A program made the translations under genes and the position numbers. From the NCBI RefSeq assembly GCF_002258315.1, contig NZ_NOYD01000018.1, positions 124,001-188,000 on the forward strand: a stretch of DNA of 64,000 nucleotides, given 5' to 3'. Shown here in pieces: positions 17,112 to 26,011 of this stretch. The notes under the pieces were generated by a model that worked only from the letters and a program-made list of their open reading frames with translations, searched no databases and was not told where the DNA came from. The stretch's first letter is position 1, and each line of letters begins with the position of its first letter. This DNA comes from Rhodococcus sp. 06-462-5. GTDB taxonomy: Bacteria > Actinomycetota > Actinomycetes > Mycobacteriales > Mycobacteriaceae.

Positions 17112-18608
17112 TCAGGCGAGGTAGAAGATTCCCGAGGCGAAGAGTGCGCCGATCGTGCCGAGGAGGGTCTTGAGGACGGTCCAGGTCTTGAGGGTCTCGA
17201 TGACGTTCATCCCAAGCAGTCGTCCGACGAGCCAGAAGCTCGCGTCGTTGACGTGTGGGAGCACTGCGGATCCGCCGGCCATGACCAGAACTGCGGCCGC
17301 GGTCTGAACCGGGGAGAGGCCGGAGTCGACGATCGAAGCGCCCAGCAGTCCCGCCGCGGTCGTGATGGCGATGGTCGTGCCGCCCAGGGCAACTCGCATG
17401 ATCGCGGTGATGAGGAAGATGGCGGCGACGAGGGGGAGGCCGGTGGATTCGAGGGTGTCGGCGAGTGCGTCGCCGATACCGCTGACGATGAGTACGGCGC
17501 TGAACATGCCGCCGGCACCGGTGACCAACAGAACGGGCGCGATCGGCTTGAGGGAATTGTCGAGCATGTCCTCGATGACGTTCCTGGTCTGCCCGCGGCG
17601 AATTCCCAGCGCCCACATGGCAGCGAGGACTGTGATCATCAGGGCGACGGGGATGGAACCGATCAGCTGCAGGATGGGGACCCAAGCCGCCTCGGCGTCG
17701 ATGCTGCCGGTCTTGGCGAGTGTGGTGGTCAGGGTGTTGAGGAAGATCAGAATCAGGGGCAGGAAAAGCAGTGCGAACATGGTGCCGACGCTCGGGGCAT
17801 CTTGTGTCACGAGGGTGCGGCGGGGCGCGGTCGCCACGCTGGTACGTCCTCCGCCGTCCGTGGGTGCGGGCCCGCCGCTACCGTCGCTACTGTCGTGCCC
17901 GGCGGTGGTGGTCGTATCGGGTCGCGGGTCGACCTGCGGGCCGCCCATGAGTGCCTCCGGAATGGGCAGATCGATGCGCTTGCCGATCCATGACCCGTAG
18001 AGGTAGCCAGAGAGGAACCACGTGGGAATAGCGACGAGGAGTCCGAGGAGCATGACGAGGCCGACGTCGGCCCCGAGGAGTACACCGGCGGTGACGACAC
18101 CCGGATGCGGGGGCATGAAGACGTGCATGGTCGACAGGGCTGCGGCCGGGGGGAGTACGTAGAGCAGCATGTTTCCGCCGAGGCGTCGTGCGACCGCGAG
18201 ATAGAGCGGCAACATCACCATGAACGCGGCGTCGAAGAAGATGGGAAATCCGAAGAGTAGCGACGCCAGTCCGAGCGCCAGCGGGGCCCGTTTCTCACCG
18301 AGCTTGTCGATGAGGAAGTTGGACAGGGCGAGTGAGCCGCCGCTGGTCTCGAGGAGCCGCGCGAACATGACCCCGAAGGCGATCAGGAGGGCGATCTCGC
18401 CGAGAGTCTCGCCGAAGCCGCCGAGGATGACGTCCATGATCTCGGACGGGGGGATCCGAGTAGCGAATGCCGTTCCGATGCTGACGATGACCAAGGCGAT
18501 CAGCGCGTGCAGCTTGAACGCGAGAATGAGCACCAGGAGCGCGGCGACGGCCGCGACGGCGATGACTAGCAGGGGTCCCGCGCTGAGTTGCGCGAATTCG
18601 AGCTCCAT
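17112..18608 (-). CDS. GntP-family permease (gluconate/organic acid:H+ symporter)
   Basis: The 498-residue protein is highly hydrophobic with about 12 membrane segments. It has GntP landmarks: G-F-G-E-T-L-G-E-I-A, L-L-F-G-F-P-I-F-F-D-A-A-F near 120, P-P-H-P-G near 167 and H-V-N-D-A-S-F-W near the end. A hydrophilic Asp/Gly/Thr-rich loop at about 225-265 is longer than usual. The family imports gluconate and related hydroxyacids with protons. It is the first gene of the minus-strand operon behind the promoter at 18718-18747. Confidence 0.88.
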   Translation of the reverse strand: MELEFAQLSAGPLLVIAVAAVAALLVLILAFKLHALIALVIVSIGTAFATRIPPSEIMDVILGGFGETLGEIALLIAFGVMFARLLETSGGSLALSNFLIDKLGEKRAPLALGLASLLFGFPIFFDAAFMVMLPLYLAVARRLGGNMLLYVLPPAAALSTMHVFMPPHPGVVTAGVLLGADVGLVMLLGLLVAIPTWFLSGYLYGSWIGKRIDLPIPEALMGGPQVDPRPDTTTTAGHDSSDGSGGPAPTDGGGRTSVATAPRRTLVTQDAPSVGTMFALLFLPLILIFLNTLTTTLAKTGSIDAEAAWVPILQLIGSIPVALMITVLAAMWALGIRRGQTRNVIEDMLDNSLKPIAPVLLVTGAGGMFSAVLIVSGIGDALADTLESTGLPLVAAIFLITAIMRVALGGTTIAITTAAGLLGASIVDSGLSPVQTAAAVLVMAGGSAVLPHVNDASFWLVGRLLGMNVIETLKTWTVLKTLLGTIGALFASGIFYLA

Positions 18609-18717
18609 GGAGGTTCCTTACCGGCGGGTGCCGTGGCACCCGGGCGATCGTGGACGGAATGGGGGGGGTACGCGCTCAGCGGGGCATCCGGGACGATGCT
18701 GGCGGGTGAGCCAGCCC

Positions 18718-18747
18718 ACTATCGAACGCCACATGGTCTTTTGTCAA
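18718..18747 (-). promoter_or_regulatory. sigma-A-type promoter for the GntP operon
   Basis: Read on the minus strand, TTGACA (18742-18747) is followed after 18 bp by GATAGT (18718-18723). This places the start of transcription about 100 bp ahead of the permease gene. The 352-bp divergent region to PrpF (18609-18960) contains no gene; it should also hold the GntR site, which I could not pin down. Confidence 0.55.
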
Positions 18748-18960
18748 CACCTTGAACCAAATACCACAAGTTGATCGCAGGACTTCGTTGATTAGATCGG
18801 GTTGCAGGGCTGCACGCGCCGCGCTTTGATCAAGCATTCACGGTCATCTCTAACCGTCGGTGGTACATTGATGTTCTATTAATCCACATCAGGGTTCCCG
18901 CTATCAGTTGTTTAGCAGGTGACTGAGGCGGACGTGCCCAGACCGATCCGGAGGTTGTCG

Positions 18961-20109
18961 ATGGTGCAGAAATGGACGCCCGCGGCGTTCGTGCGAGGCG
19001 GAACCAGTAAGGGTCTGTTCTTCGACGAGGCCGACCTACCCGCGGATCCGAGTGACCGCGACGCGCTGTTTCTGTCCGCCCTCGGTTCACCGGATGTGTA
19101 CGGCCGCCAACTGGACGGAATGGGCGGCGGTCTGTCATCGCTGTCCAAGGCGGTCACGGTGGCGCCGTCGACGAGACCGGGAATCGACGTCGAGTACACC
19201 TTTGCTCAGATCTCGGTGGACAAGCCGATCGTCGACTACGCCGCGAACTGCGGCAACCTCGCCTCCGCGGTAGGGCCCTATGCCGTCGATCAGAAGATGG
19301 TCGCAGCCGCGGACGGTCCGGTGAGCGTGCGGATCTACAACACCAACACCAGCAAGGTCATCGTCGCCCATTTCGACGTCCTCGACGGTATGGCGCGCAC
19401 CGACGGTCCCCTCGCCATCCCTGGCGTCTCCGGAACCGGTGCCCCCGTGAAACTCGAATTCCTCGACCCGGGAGGCGCGCGTACAGGCCGCCTGTTGCCT
19501 ACCGGCGCTGCGACCGACCACCTGACCACGTCAGCCGGCCCTATCGAGGTGTCCCTGGTGGACGCGACGAACCCGGTCGTTTTCGTTCGAGCGGACTCGG
19601 TGGGACTGTCCGGGCACGAGAGCGTCGCCGAGCTCGAGGCGACCAGTGCTGCGCTCGCTGTGCTCGACGAGCTACGTCGGCAGGCAGCGGTGGCGATGGG
19701 GCTGTGCGATCGGCCCGAGGATGCCCCGCTGTCCAACCCGAAGATCGCCATCATCGCGGGCCCGCGGGACTATGTGACCCTCAGTGGAATGCCGGTCGAC
19801 TCGTCGACCTACGACATCTCGATCCGCATGATCTCCGTCGAACAGGTCCACCGAGCAGTCACGGTTACCGGTGCTCTGTGTACTGCTGTGGCACAGCAGA
19901 TCCCAGACACGCTGGTCGCTCGGATCGCCGAGCCGCGACGCGAGCAGCTGCGTGTGGGGAGCCCGTCGGGTGTGTTCGACGTCGCGGCTGACGTCGCCGT
20001 CGACGATGGCGGTGTGCTTCAGGCACGAAGCGCAACGCTCTACCGCACGTGTCGAAGATTGATGCAAGGCTCGGTGGCAACGCAGAATCCACTTTCCCTC
20101 CACCTTTGA
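18961..20109 (+). CDS. PrpF-family isomerase (aconitate / oxalomesaconate type)
   Basis: The 382-residue protein has the PrpF diaminopimelate-epimerase-like double fold: R-G-G-T-S-K-G at residues 12-18 (Lys17 is at the active site) and A-A-N-C-G-N at 95-99 (Cys97). Family members move a proton and double bond in methylaconitate, oxalomesaconate or similar unsaturated tricarboxylates. ATG 18961 has GGAGG at 18950-18954; GTG 18919 is possible. No methylcitrate genes are nearby, so a propionate role is unlikely. It is divergent from the GntP operon and probably shares its substrate. Confidence 0.85.
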   Translation: MVQKWTPAAFVRGGTSKGLFFDEADLPADPSDRDALFLSALGSPDVYGRQLDGMGGGLSSLSKAVTVAPSTRPGIDVEYTFAQISVDKPIVDYAANCGNLASAVGPYAVDQKMVAAADGPVSVRIYNTNTSKVIVAHFDVLDGMARTDGPLAIPGVSGTGAPVKLEFLDPGGARTGRLLPTGAATDHLTTSAGPIEVSLVDATNPVVFVRADSVGLSGHESVAELEATSAALAVLDELRRQAAVAMGLCDRPEDAPLSNPKIAIIAGPRDYVTLSGMPVDSSTYDISIRMISVEQVHRAVTVTGALCTAVAQQIPDTLVARIAEPRREQLRVGSPSGVFDVAADVAVDDGGVLQARSATLYRTCRRLMQGSVATQNPLSLHL

Positions 20110-20667
20110 TATTTTCACCCGGCGCACTATAGAAGGGTTGAAGAGGACGCCAGAACTGCCAAGGTGTACTTCACCGACTGAGGGCCGACCGCCCGAATCG
20201 CTACAACGTTGCGTAAAGACCGCATCGTGCCATCGCTGCGGCACTGTCTCGATCTGCAACGACGCCAGGATCCTTGGACAGTGGCGTCGACCTTCGAGCA
20301 GCTCAACGGTGCGCCTGCACAGGTTCGGCGGCAGCGCGAGGACGGATCCTGGGGACCGTGGCTGCAGACCGCACCGGTGGACAGCACTGCCGACGACCGC
20401 CACGTGGCTTGACGTAATGCCGATTAGAGGACTGGCCTCACGTCAACTCCTCTTGACGGTGCGGCAACTACCGTTGTTGACCTGATCGATCGCTGCGGGT
20501 AAGCGTCGCGGCAGCTTGGATCGAACTTGCGTCGCCACATTGCTCGCAGGTCGCTCGGAATCGCAAGTCCAGTTCGAGCCGCCACGGCCTTCCGTGGTCG
20601 GGGACGATCCGGTTTTGACGATTCGTGGATTTTCAGCAAAGCAACACGATCGCCGGGCCGCGTCCGG
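20110..20667. other. 558-bp region without a supported gene
   Basis: A short rightward frame at about 20209-20412 (67 codons from a TTG) ends with a fairly protein-like stretch, R-E-D-G-S-W-G-P-W, but it has no ribosome-binding site or known homology. I see no promoter or terminator that I would defend. Confidence 0.35.
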
Positions 20668-21048
20668 TCATTCCGGTAGGGGAGTGGGTTGGTACGCCAG
20701 CAGTTTCCATCCGGTCTTGGTCAGTTTCCACACGGCGAGGCACCGGTTTCGCAACGTCTTGTCTGCGCCGCCGGCGGTGATGTCGGCGTTCATTTCTCCG
20801 ATGACGAGAGCCGTTGTGTCACTTACGATTCGGATGAAGTCTATCGGATGGTCGATGCGGTGGTAGACATAGAAGCCGCCGCGAACTTTGTCGAGGTAGG
20901 AGTCGAGGGTGTCGGTGACACCGTTGGAATGGGTGTAGGCCAAGTCGGGGTGGCACAGCTCTGCGAACTTGTCGTAGTTCTGTTCGAGAATGGCGTTGTA
21001 CCTGGTGTCTTCGAGTTCCCGAATGACTGCGTCAGTGGTCTTGATCAT
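20668..21048 (-). CDS. NTF2-like (SnoaL/DUF4440-type) small enzyme, copy 1
   Basis: This is a 126-residue cone-shaped NTF2-fold protein. It keeps C-H-P-D-L-A-Y-T-H-S-N-G near 32-43, Y-H-R-I-D-H-P-I near 62-69 and ends with W-K-L-L-A-Y-Q-P-T-P-L. The fold includes dehydratases (scytalone dehydratase) and ketosteroid isomerases; acidic and His residues in the pocket are compatible with acid-base dehydration. A clear paralogue lies in the ring-cleavage operon at 34792. Both belong to one catabolic system; the exact reaction is my inference. Confidence 0.8.
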   Translation of the reverse strand: MIKTTDAVIRELEDTRYNAILEQNYDKFAELCHPDLAYTHSNGVTDTLDSYLDKVRGGFYVYHRIDHPIDFIRIVSDTTALVIGEMNADITAGGADKTLRNRCLAVWKLTKTGWKLLAYQPTPLPE

Positions 21049-21278
21049 GAAGTGGACTCCGGGACATGAGGTTGGTTGTCAGGTTGTTTGTGCTCGTGCG
21101 ACTTGCACCGGTGCTGGACCGAACGCGTAGCGAGCCGCGTTCGGTCCAGAAAGATGACCTCGAACGTGGCCCGAGGTCAGCTCTGCGGCCATTCCTGAGT
21201 GCCGGCTCCCACCGAAGCGAAGAGCCTGACGTGACTGCGTGCGCCCGAAGGCGCGACGTCTCAGCAGGTTCGGATCGT

Positions 21279-22127
21279 TCAGGCCAGAAACTGCATGGTC
21301 GTGCGGTAGGCCGCTGGAATCGCTTCGGTGATAGGCAGTTTGCGGTACTCGGCGGACAGGATCTCCACGCCCCAGATTCCGTCGTATCCGGTGCTGCGGA
21401 TCGCGTCGACGAATCCCTGAACGTCGAGTTCACCTTCCCCTGGGAGCCTGCGGCCGTGGAACGTGTCCGCGATGATGTCACCTTCGAACGACAGGGGGGC
21501 ATCGTCGAGTTCGACATCGCCGATGTAGCGGGCAGGGATGTCGGCCAGGGAGGCGAAGTCGACTCCTGCGCGGGCAACGTGCCAGATGTCGATCAGGATC
21601 TTTCCCGCGGGGTGATCGGCTTTGGAAACGAACTCGAGCGCCTGCGCCGGTGTGCTGACGTTGACGAAGGGCATCGGTTCGAACACCACTGTGGTGCCCA
21701 CATTCTGGGCGTCGTTCGCCAACGCCGTGTATTCGGTTGCCATGTGGTCGGCATCGAAGGCACCGCCGTCGAAATCGCCTCCGACCTTGATGTGGCGGAC
21801 ACCGACCGCCTCGGCCGCTCGCAGCATGTTCGCGCGCCACTGGTCCGATACCGCACGGCGTTCGTCGGTGACGAACCAGTTGAGGAGCATCTCGAGCTCG
21901 AAGTGTCGGATTCCGTTGTCGTCGAGAATCTTCTTCATCGTCGGGAAGCCGTACTGCTGCTCGGCGTCGAGTAGATCGAGGTATCCCAACCCCACACCGG
22001 CGAACCCTGCGGCCGCTGCTACCTCGACGCGCTCCCGAAAGGTGTGTGGGCTGCGATCGTCATCGGCCCCGGCGTCTGCGGCTCCCGCGGTCGTCCAGGT
22101 TCCTGCCAGTAGTTCGATGGTGCTCAT
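21279..22127 (-). CDS. xylose-isomerase-like TIM-barrel protein (IolE/hydroxypyruvate-isomerase type)
   Basis: The 282-residue protein shows the AP-endonuclease-2 / xylose-isomerase-like barrel. Metal-ligand strands are V-V-F-E-P-M-P-F (Glu), I-L-I-D-I-W-H (Asp, His) and W-G-V-E-I-L (Glu). The H-F-E-L-E-M-L-L-N-W segment lies in the substrate cup. Relatives are inosose dehydratase, sugar epimerases and dehydroshikimate dehydratase. Its position beside an NTF2-like gene and sugar-type ABC importers suggests it acts on the imported polyol or cyclitol. It is divergent from the XRE-cupin regulator. Confidence 0.82.
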   Translation of the reverse strand: MSTIELLAGTWTTAGAADAGADDDRSPHTFRERVEVAAAAGFAGVGLGYLDLLDAEQQYGFPTMKKILDDNGIRHFELEMLLNWFVTDERRAVSDQWRANMLRAAEAVGVRHIKVGGDFDGGAFDADHMATEYTALANDAQNVGTTVVFEPMPFVNVSTPAQALEFVSKADHPAGKILIDIWHVARAGVDFASLADIPARYIGDVELDDAPLSFEGDIIADTFHGRRLPGEGELDVQGFVDAIRSTGYDGIWGVEILSAEYRKLPITEAIPAAYRTTMQFLA

Positions 22128-22436
22128 GAGATGTCTCCTGAATGTCGGTGTTGCCCAGCCGCCTGCGTGGTCCTCGGGCGATCGTGTGCCGCAGTGCGGT
22201 GGTGGTCATTGTCGTGGGCGGTTATCGCCGCCACGCCCAATAGTTTACTCATACTGAAATCTGTGACCCACATCATCGGTGTGATTTACTGACGATGTCA
22301 AGTTGTTGGTCGATAAAGCAGCGCAGACGGAAATCTCCGACGGTCGCGCTGGTCTTTGTGTCCTCGGCCGGAGATCATGGTGCGCGGCGTTCGGCAGGCG
22401 GTCGTTGCAGCCGAAGCGGCGAGGAAAGGGCTGATT

Positions 22437-23123
22437 GTGACGGACGAGATCGGAAGTGCACTCAAGCGAGCACGCCGGGAGCGCAAGCTCCCGTTGCGCG
22501 AGGTCGCGGGGCGTGTCGGTATCTCCACCAGCCTGCTCTCACAAGTGGAAAACGGTAAGACGCAGCCGTCGGTGAAGACGTTGTTCGGCCTCGCGGCGGC
22601 CCTCGGCCTTTCGCTCGATGAACTGGTGACCGGCGACGATTCGGAGTCACCCGCCGCTGCGGCTGGACGCCGCGCAGAGGCGCGTGCCCGCGACGCCCGA
22701 GCAGGTATTCAACGCAAATCCGACAACCCGGTTCTCGACATGGAGAACGGTGTCCGGTGGGAAAAGCTGTCCACCGGCGGGCATGCGGGGCTACAGACGC
22801 TGTTCGTCACCTACGAGGGCGGGGCGTCGAGTTCGGCCGAGGGCCGCTCGATGCGTCATCAAGGTCAAGAATTCGCCTGCATTCTCGAAGGGACGCTCCG
22901 GCTCAAGCTCGACTTCGACGAGCACGAGTTGCATGCAGGCGATTCGTTCTGCTTCGACTCCACCCGGCCTCACCTGTTCTCCAACCCGACAACCGAACGC
23001 ACGACCGGCATCTGGTTGATTTTCGATCCCCATGCCGAGCTCGATGTGGAGAAGACCCTTACCGAGGTCATGAGCAGCTTCACTCATGCCTCCGCAGCGA
23101 GCCGGTCCGCGTCCCAGTCCTAA
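22437..23123 (+). CDS. XRE-family regulator with C-terminal cupin sensor domain
   Basis: The protein has an N-terminal lambda-repressor HTH (L-P-L-R-E-V-A-G-R-V-G-I-S-T-S-L-L-S-Q-V-E) and a C-terminal cupin (about residues 120-205) with R-H-Q-G-Q-E-F-A-C-I-L-E-G and D-S-F-C-F-D-S-T-R-P-H. Such regulators sense small metabolites in the cupin. I favour GTG 22437 (AAAGGG upstream, usual distance to the HTH); ATG 22377 would add 20 residues. It sits between the isomerase-like gene and the first ABC operon and may control both. Confidence 0.82.
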   Translation: MTDEIGSALKRARRERKLPLREVAGRVGISTSLLSQVENGKTQPSVKTLFGLAAALGLSLDELVTGDDSESPAAAAGRRAEARARDARAGIQRKSDNPVLDMENGVRWEKLSTGGHAGLQTLFVTYEGGASSSAEGRSMRHQGQEFACILEGTLRLKLDFDEHELHAGDSFCFDSTRPHLFSNPTTERTTGIWLIFDPHAELDVEKTLTEVMSSFTHASAASRSASQS

Positions 23124-23237
23124 GCACTCGTTCTGCGCAGGAGCACTCCCTCGCCAGTGCGGGAACCCAGCCGCGCCGTGGTCGATCCGGCGTAGAGCGC
23201 GACTAGCGCCGCTCGCGAACACGTCTCGCGTGGAGTG

Positions 23238-23267
23238 TTGACAACCACACTGTAAACGCTGCATGAT
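23238..23267 (+). promoter_or_regulatory. promoter of the first ABC importer operon
   Basis: TTGACA (23238-23243) and CATGAT (23262-23267) are separated by 18 bp, about 140 bp ahead of the binding-protein gene at 23406. Repeated ACACTGT-like words in this region could be the XRE-cupin site, but I see no clean palindrome. Confidence 0.5.
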
Positions 23268-23405
23268 CTGACTCACACTGTTCAGCCACGGTGAAATATC
23301 TGGGCTCGGCGGTGTGAAGAGCGCCTCACTTGCGGATACCCGCAACCTCGCCAGGTGCACGTCCCCGACGTCCGTGCGTCGGCCCCAGATCAGGAGAACC
23401 CTTCC

Positions 23406-24455
23406 ATGCGTCTCATTTCGCAGCGCACGTTCCGCACCGCATCGGCCCTTGCCGTCACCGCCTTGGGTATCGGCACTCTCGCCGGCTGCGGAACCGGCCC
23501 GAACAGTGGAGCCATCGACAACAGTGGCCCGCTCAAAGTAGGCATCTCCGTGCCGGCCCTGGACACACCCTTCTTCTCCATTCTCATCGACGAGGCCACC
23601 TCGGCCGCGGAGGCAGCAGGCGGCGAAGTCGTGCAGACCACCAACGCCAACCGCAGCAGCGGCCAGCAGGTCACCGATATCCGGAACCTGATCACAGCGG
23701 GCGCGAACAGCATCATGGCTGGTGTCGTGGACCGCGACGCGATCAAGCCCGCGCTCGACTACGCCGCAAGCCGCAACGTTCCCGTGGTAGTCGTCGACGA
23801 CAAACCGTCCGCCGGTACCGCATACGCCGTCGTCAAAGCCGACAACTACGCCATGGGAGTCAGCGCCGCCGAGCAGATGGGGCAACGACTTCCCGGCGGC
23901 GGCAAAGTACTCAACATCACCGGAGACATCGCTACGTCCAACGGACGTGATCGATCCGCCGGATTCACCGACACAATTGCCGAGAAGTTCCCCGACATCG
24001 ACGTCATCGAACAGCCTGCGAACTGGAGCGGACCACGCGCAGGGTCGGTCATGCAGACCGTCCTGAGCGAAAACGCAGACCTGGCCGGGGTGTACCTCGC
24101 CTCGGACACCCTCTACCTCGACCCCGTCGCTGCCGCGCTCAACGGTCGCGGGCGATCCGTTCCCGTCGGTGCACCAGGCCATGTCACCCTGGTCTCGGTC
24201 GACGGTGGCAAGTCCGCAATGGACGCCGTTCGAGCCGGCACCCTCGACGCCGCGATCGTCCAGCCGGTCCCCGAGTACAGCAAGATCAGCGTCGACTACC
24301 TAGGCCAGGGCCACGAAGGAGTGTCGCTTGCGGCGGGTCCGACCGAGCATGGCAGTGAAGTAGTAGAGCAAGACGGGTTCTTGGTCGATCTGCTCCCTGC
24401 GCCCGTCGTCACGCGTGAGAACGCCGACGATCCGTCCCTGTGGGGCAACCAGTGA
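23406..24455 (+). CDS. sugar/polyol ABC transporter substrate-binding lipoprotein (system 1)
   Basis: The 349-residue RbsB-type binding protein begins with a lipoprotein signal peptide: Arg/Lys N-region, hydrophobic core, lipobox L-A-G-C near residue 28. The mature part has the ribose-binding fold strands V-G-I-S-V-P-A-L-D-T-P-F-F and V-V-V-V-D-D-K-P and a hinge near V-S-V-D-G-G. This family binds pentoses, hexoses and cyclitols such as inositol. It overlaps the ATPase gene by 4 bp (GTGA), so all three components form one unit. Confidence 0.9.
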   Translation: MRLISQRTFRTASALAVTALGIGTLAGCGTGPNSGAIDNSGPLKVGISVPALDTPFFSILIDEATSAAEAAGGEVVQTTNANRSSGQQVTDIRNLITAGANSIMAGVVDRDAIKPALDYAASRNVPVVVVDDKPSAGTAYAVVKADNYAMGVSAAEQMGQRLPGGGKVLNITGDIATSNGRDRSAGFTDTIAEKFPDIDVIEQPANWSGPRAGSVMQTVLSENADLAGVYLASDTLYLDPVAAALNGRGRSVPVGAPGHVTLVSVDGGKSAMDAVRAGTLDAAIVQPVPEYSKISVDYLGQGHEGVSLAAGPTEHGSEVVEQDGFLVDLLPAPVVTRENADDPSLWGNQ

Positions 24456-26011
24456 CCACCCCGCGCAACCCTGCGACCATTCCGCCGGCACACGAGACCG
24501 CCGGTGAACCCCTGGTGGTCGTGCGCAACGCGGTGAAAAGATTCGGAGCGACTACCGCACTCGATGACCTCTCGATCACCATCCGCCAAGGTGAATCGCA
24601 CGGACTGGTGGGACGAAACGGAGCCGGCAAGTCCACGCTTGTCGCCACCCTCACGGGCCTGCACGCCTTGGATTCGGGAACGCTGGAATTCTCCGGTGAA
24701 CCGGCACCCGCACTGACAGACCGCAAGGCATGGCTGAGCCGAGTCTCCTGCGTCTACCAGCACCGCACCCTGGTCCCCGAACTCAGTGTGGCAGAGAACA
24801 TCTACCTCAACACCTACAACGACCGGCGGTGGGTCAACTGGAAGACCGTCAACCGCAACGCCCAACAGCAGCTCGACGAGTGGGAAATTCCACTCTCGCC
24901 GCACCAACGAGTAGCCGAACTCGGTGTCGGCGAGGCGCAGATGATCGAGATCGTGCGCGCGCTCGCCCAGGGATCACGATTCGTCATCCTCGACGAGCCC
25001 ACCGCGCAACTCGTGGCCGGTGAAATCGACTCCCTCATGTCCAGGGTCAATCAACTCCGCGACCGCGGCGTGACCTTCATGTTCATTTCCCATCACCTCG
25101 ACGAAGTCCCTCAGGTGTGTGATTCGGTTACCGTCCTCCGCAACGGACACGACGTATTGCACGGCAGCGCAAAAGAACTGAGCACCGACGACATGGTCAC
25201 CGCTATGGTCGGCAACGATTCCGCGCGCAAGGTCGCCACACACACCGGCGCGAGTCGCGCCCCGAATACCACCTCGCCGGTGGTACTCGAAGTCGCCGAT
25301 CTCGAGATCAGCGGTCTCCATGACACCTTCTCGCTCACCTTGCACGCAGGGGAGGTAGTCGGTCTTGCCGGCCACGCCGGGTCCGGTAGCCGACAGATCG
25401 CGCACGCCATTTCCGGGCATCTACCGAAATGGAAGGGCAGCATCACACTCGACGGCCACGCCGTCCGAAAGTGGGACTCGCACACAGCGGTTCGCACCGG
25501 TGTCACTCTCGTACCCGAAGATCGCATCAAGACCGGACTGGTGGGGGAGATGTCGATCGAAGACAACATCACCTTCACCACGCTTCCGATGCTCAGCACC
25601 CGGGGCATGCTGAGCACGCGCCGCAGACACCGCGCTGCTGACACCGCCCGCGACGAGCTCGGGATTGCCTGCTCGTCGGTGGCACAACCGGTCGGCCAGC
25701 TCAGCGGCGGTAACCAACAGAAGGTGCTGCTCGGTGCCGCACTCGGACCACAACCCAAGGTTCTGGTGCTCATGCACCCGACAGCCGGTGTCGATATCGC
25801 CTCCAAGGGCACCATCATGGACATCGTCGAGCAGTATCGTGCCCGCGGACTCGCCGTCATCGTCGTCAGCGACGAACCCGAGGAACTGGCATTCTGCGAT
25901 CGCGTCCAGGTCTGGGTACGCGGCCGAAAAGCCCTCGAAGACTCCAACATTCCCGACGACCAGCTGGTCGCAGCAATGGAAGGCTCCACCATGTCGGCAG
26001 GTGCACTCTGA
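24452..26011 (+). CDS. sugar ABC transporter dual ATPase (RbsA type, system 1)
   Basis: This tandem ABC protein has 519 residues. The first cassette is complete: Walker A G-R-N-G-A-G-K-S-T, an unusual signature (L-G-V-G-E-A-Q), and Walker B F-V-I-L-D-E-P-T. The second has A-G-H-A-G-S-G-S-R in the Walker A place and signature L-S-G-G-N-Q-Q. Its Walker B reads V-L-V-L-M-H-P-T, so both the Asp and the catalytic Glu are replaced. That second site should hydrolyse ATP poorly or not at all. GTG 24452 gives the 4-bp overlap with the binding-protein gene; GTG 24440 is possible. Confidence 0.88.
   Translation: MTTPRNPATIPPAHETAGEPLVVVRNAVKRFGATTALDDLSITIRQGESHGLVGRNGAGKSTLVATLTGLHALDSGTLEFSGEPAPALTDRKAWLSRVSCVYQHRTLVPELSVAENIYLNTYNDRRWVNWKTVNRNAQQQLDEWEIPLSPHQRVAELGVGEAQMIEIVRALAQGSRFVILDEPTAQLVAGEIDSLMSRVNQLRDRGVTFMFISHHLDEVPQVCDSVTVLRNGHDVLHGSAKELSTDDMVTAMVGNDSARKVATHTGASRAPNTTSPVVLEVADLEISGLHDTFSLTLHAGEVVGLAGHAGSGSRQIAHAISGHLPKWKGSITLDGHAVRKWDSHTAVRTGVTLVPEDRIKTGLVGEMSIEDNITFTTLPMLSTRGMLSTRRRHRAADTARDELGIACSSVAQPVGQLSGGNQQKVLLGAALGPQPKVLVLMHPTAGVDIASKGTIMDIVEQYRARGLAVIVVSDEPEELAFCDRVQVWVRGRKALEDSNIPDDQLVAAMEGSTMSAGAL

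Noticed and set aside
20209..20412. possible 67-codon gene from a TTG
   Set aside because: Only the last part looks protein-like and nothing supports the start; I keep it as a note on the gap.
22791..24182. 463-codon leftward open frame
   Set aside because: It is antisense to the cupin regulator and the binding-protein gene and spans their promoter; composition is that of a mirror frame.
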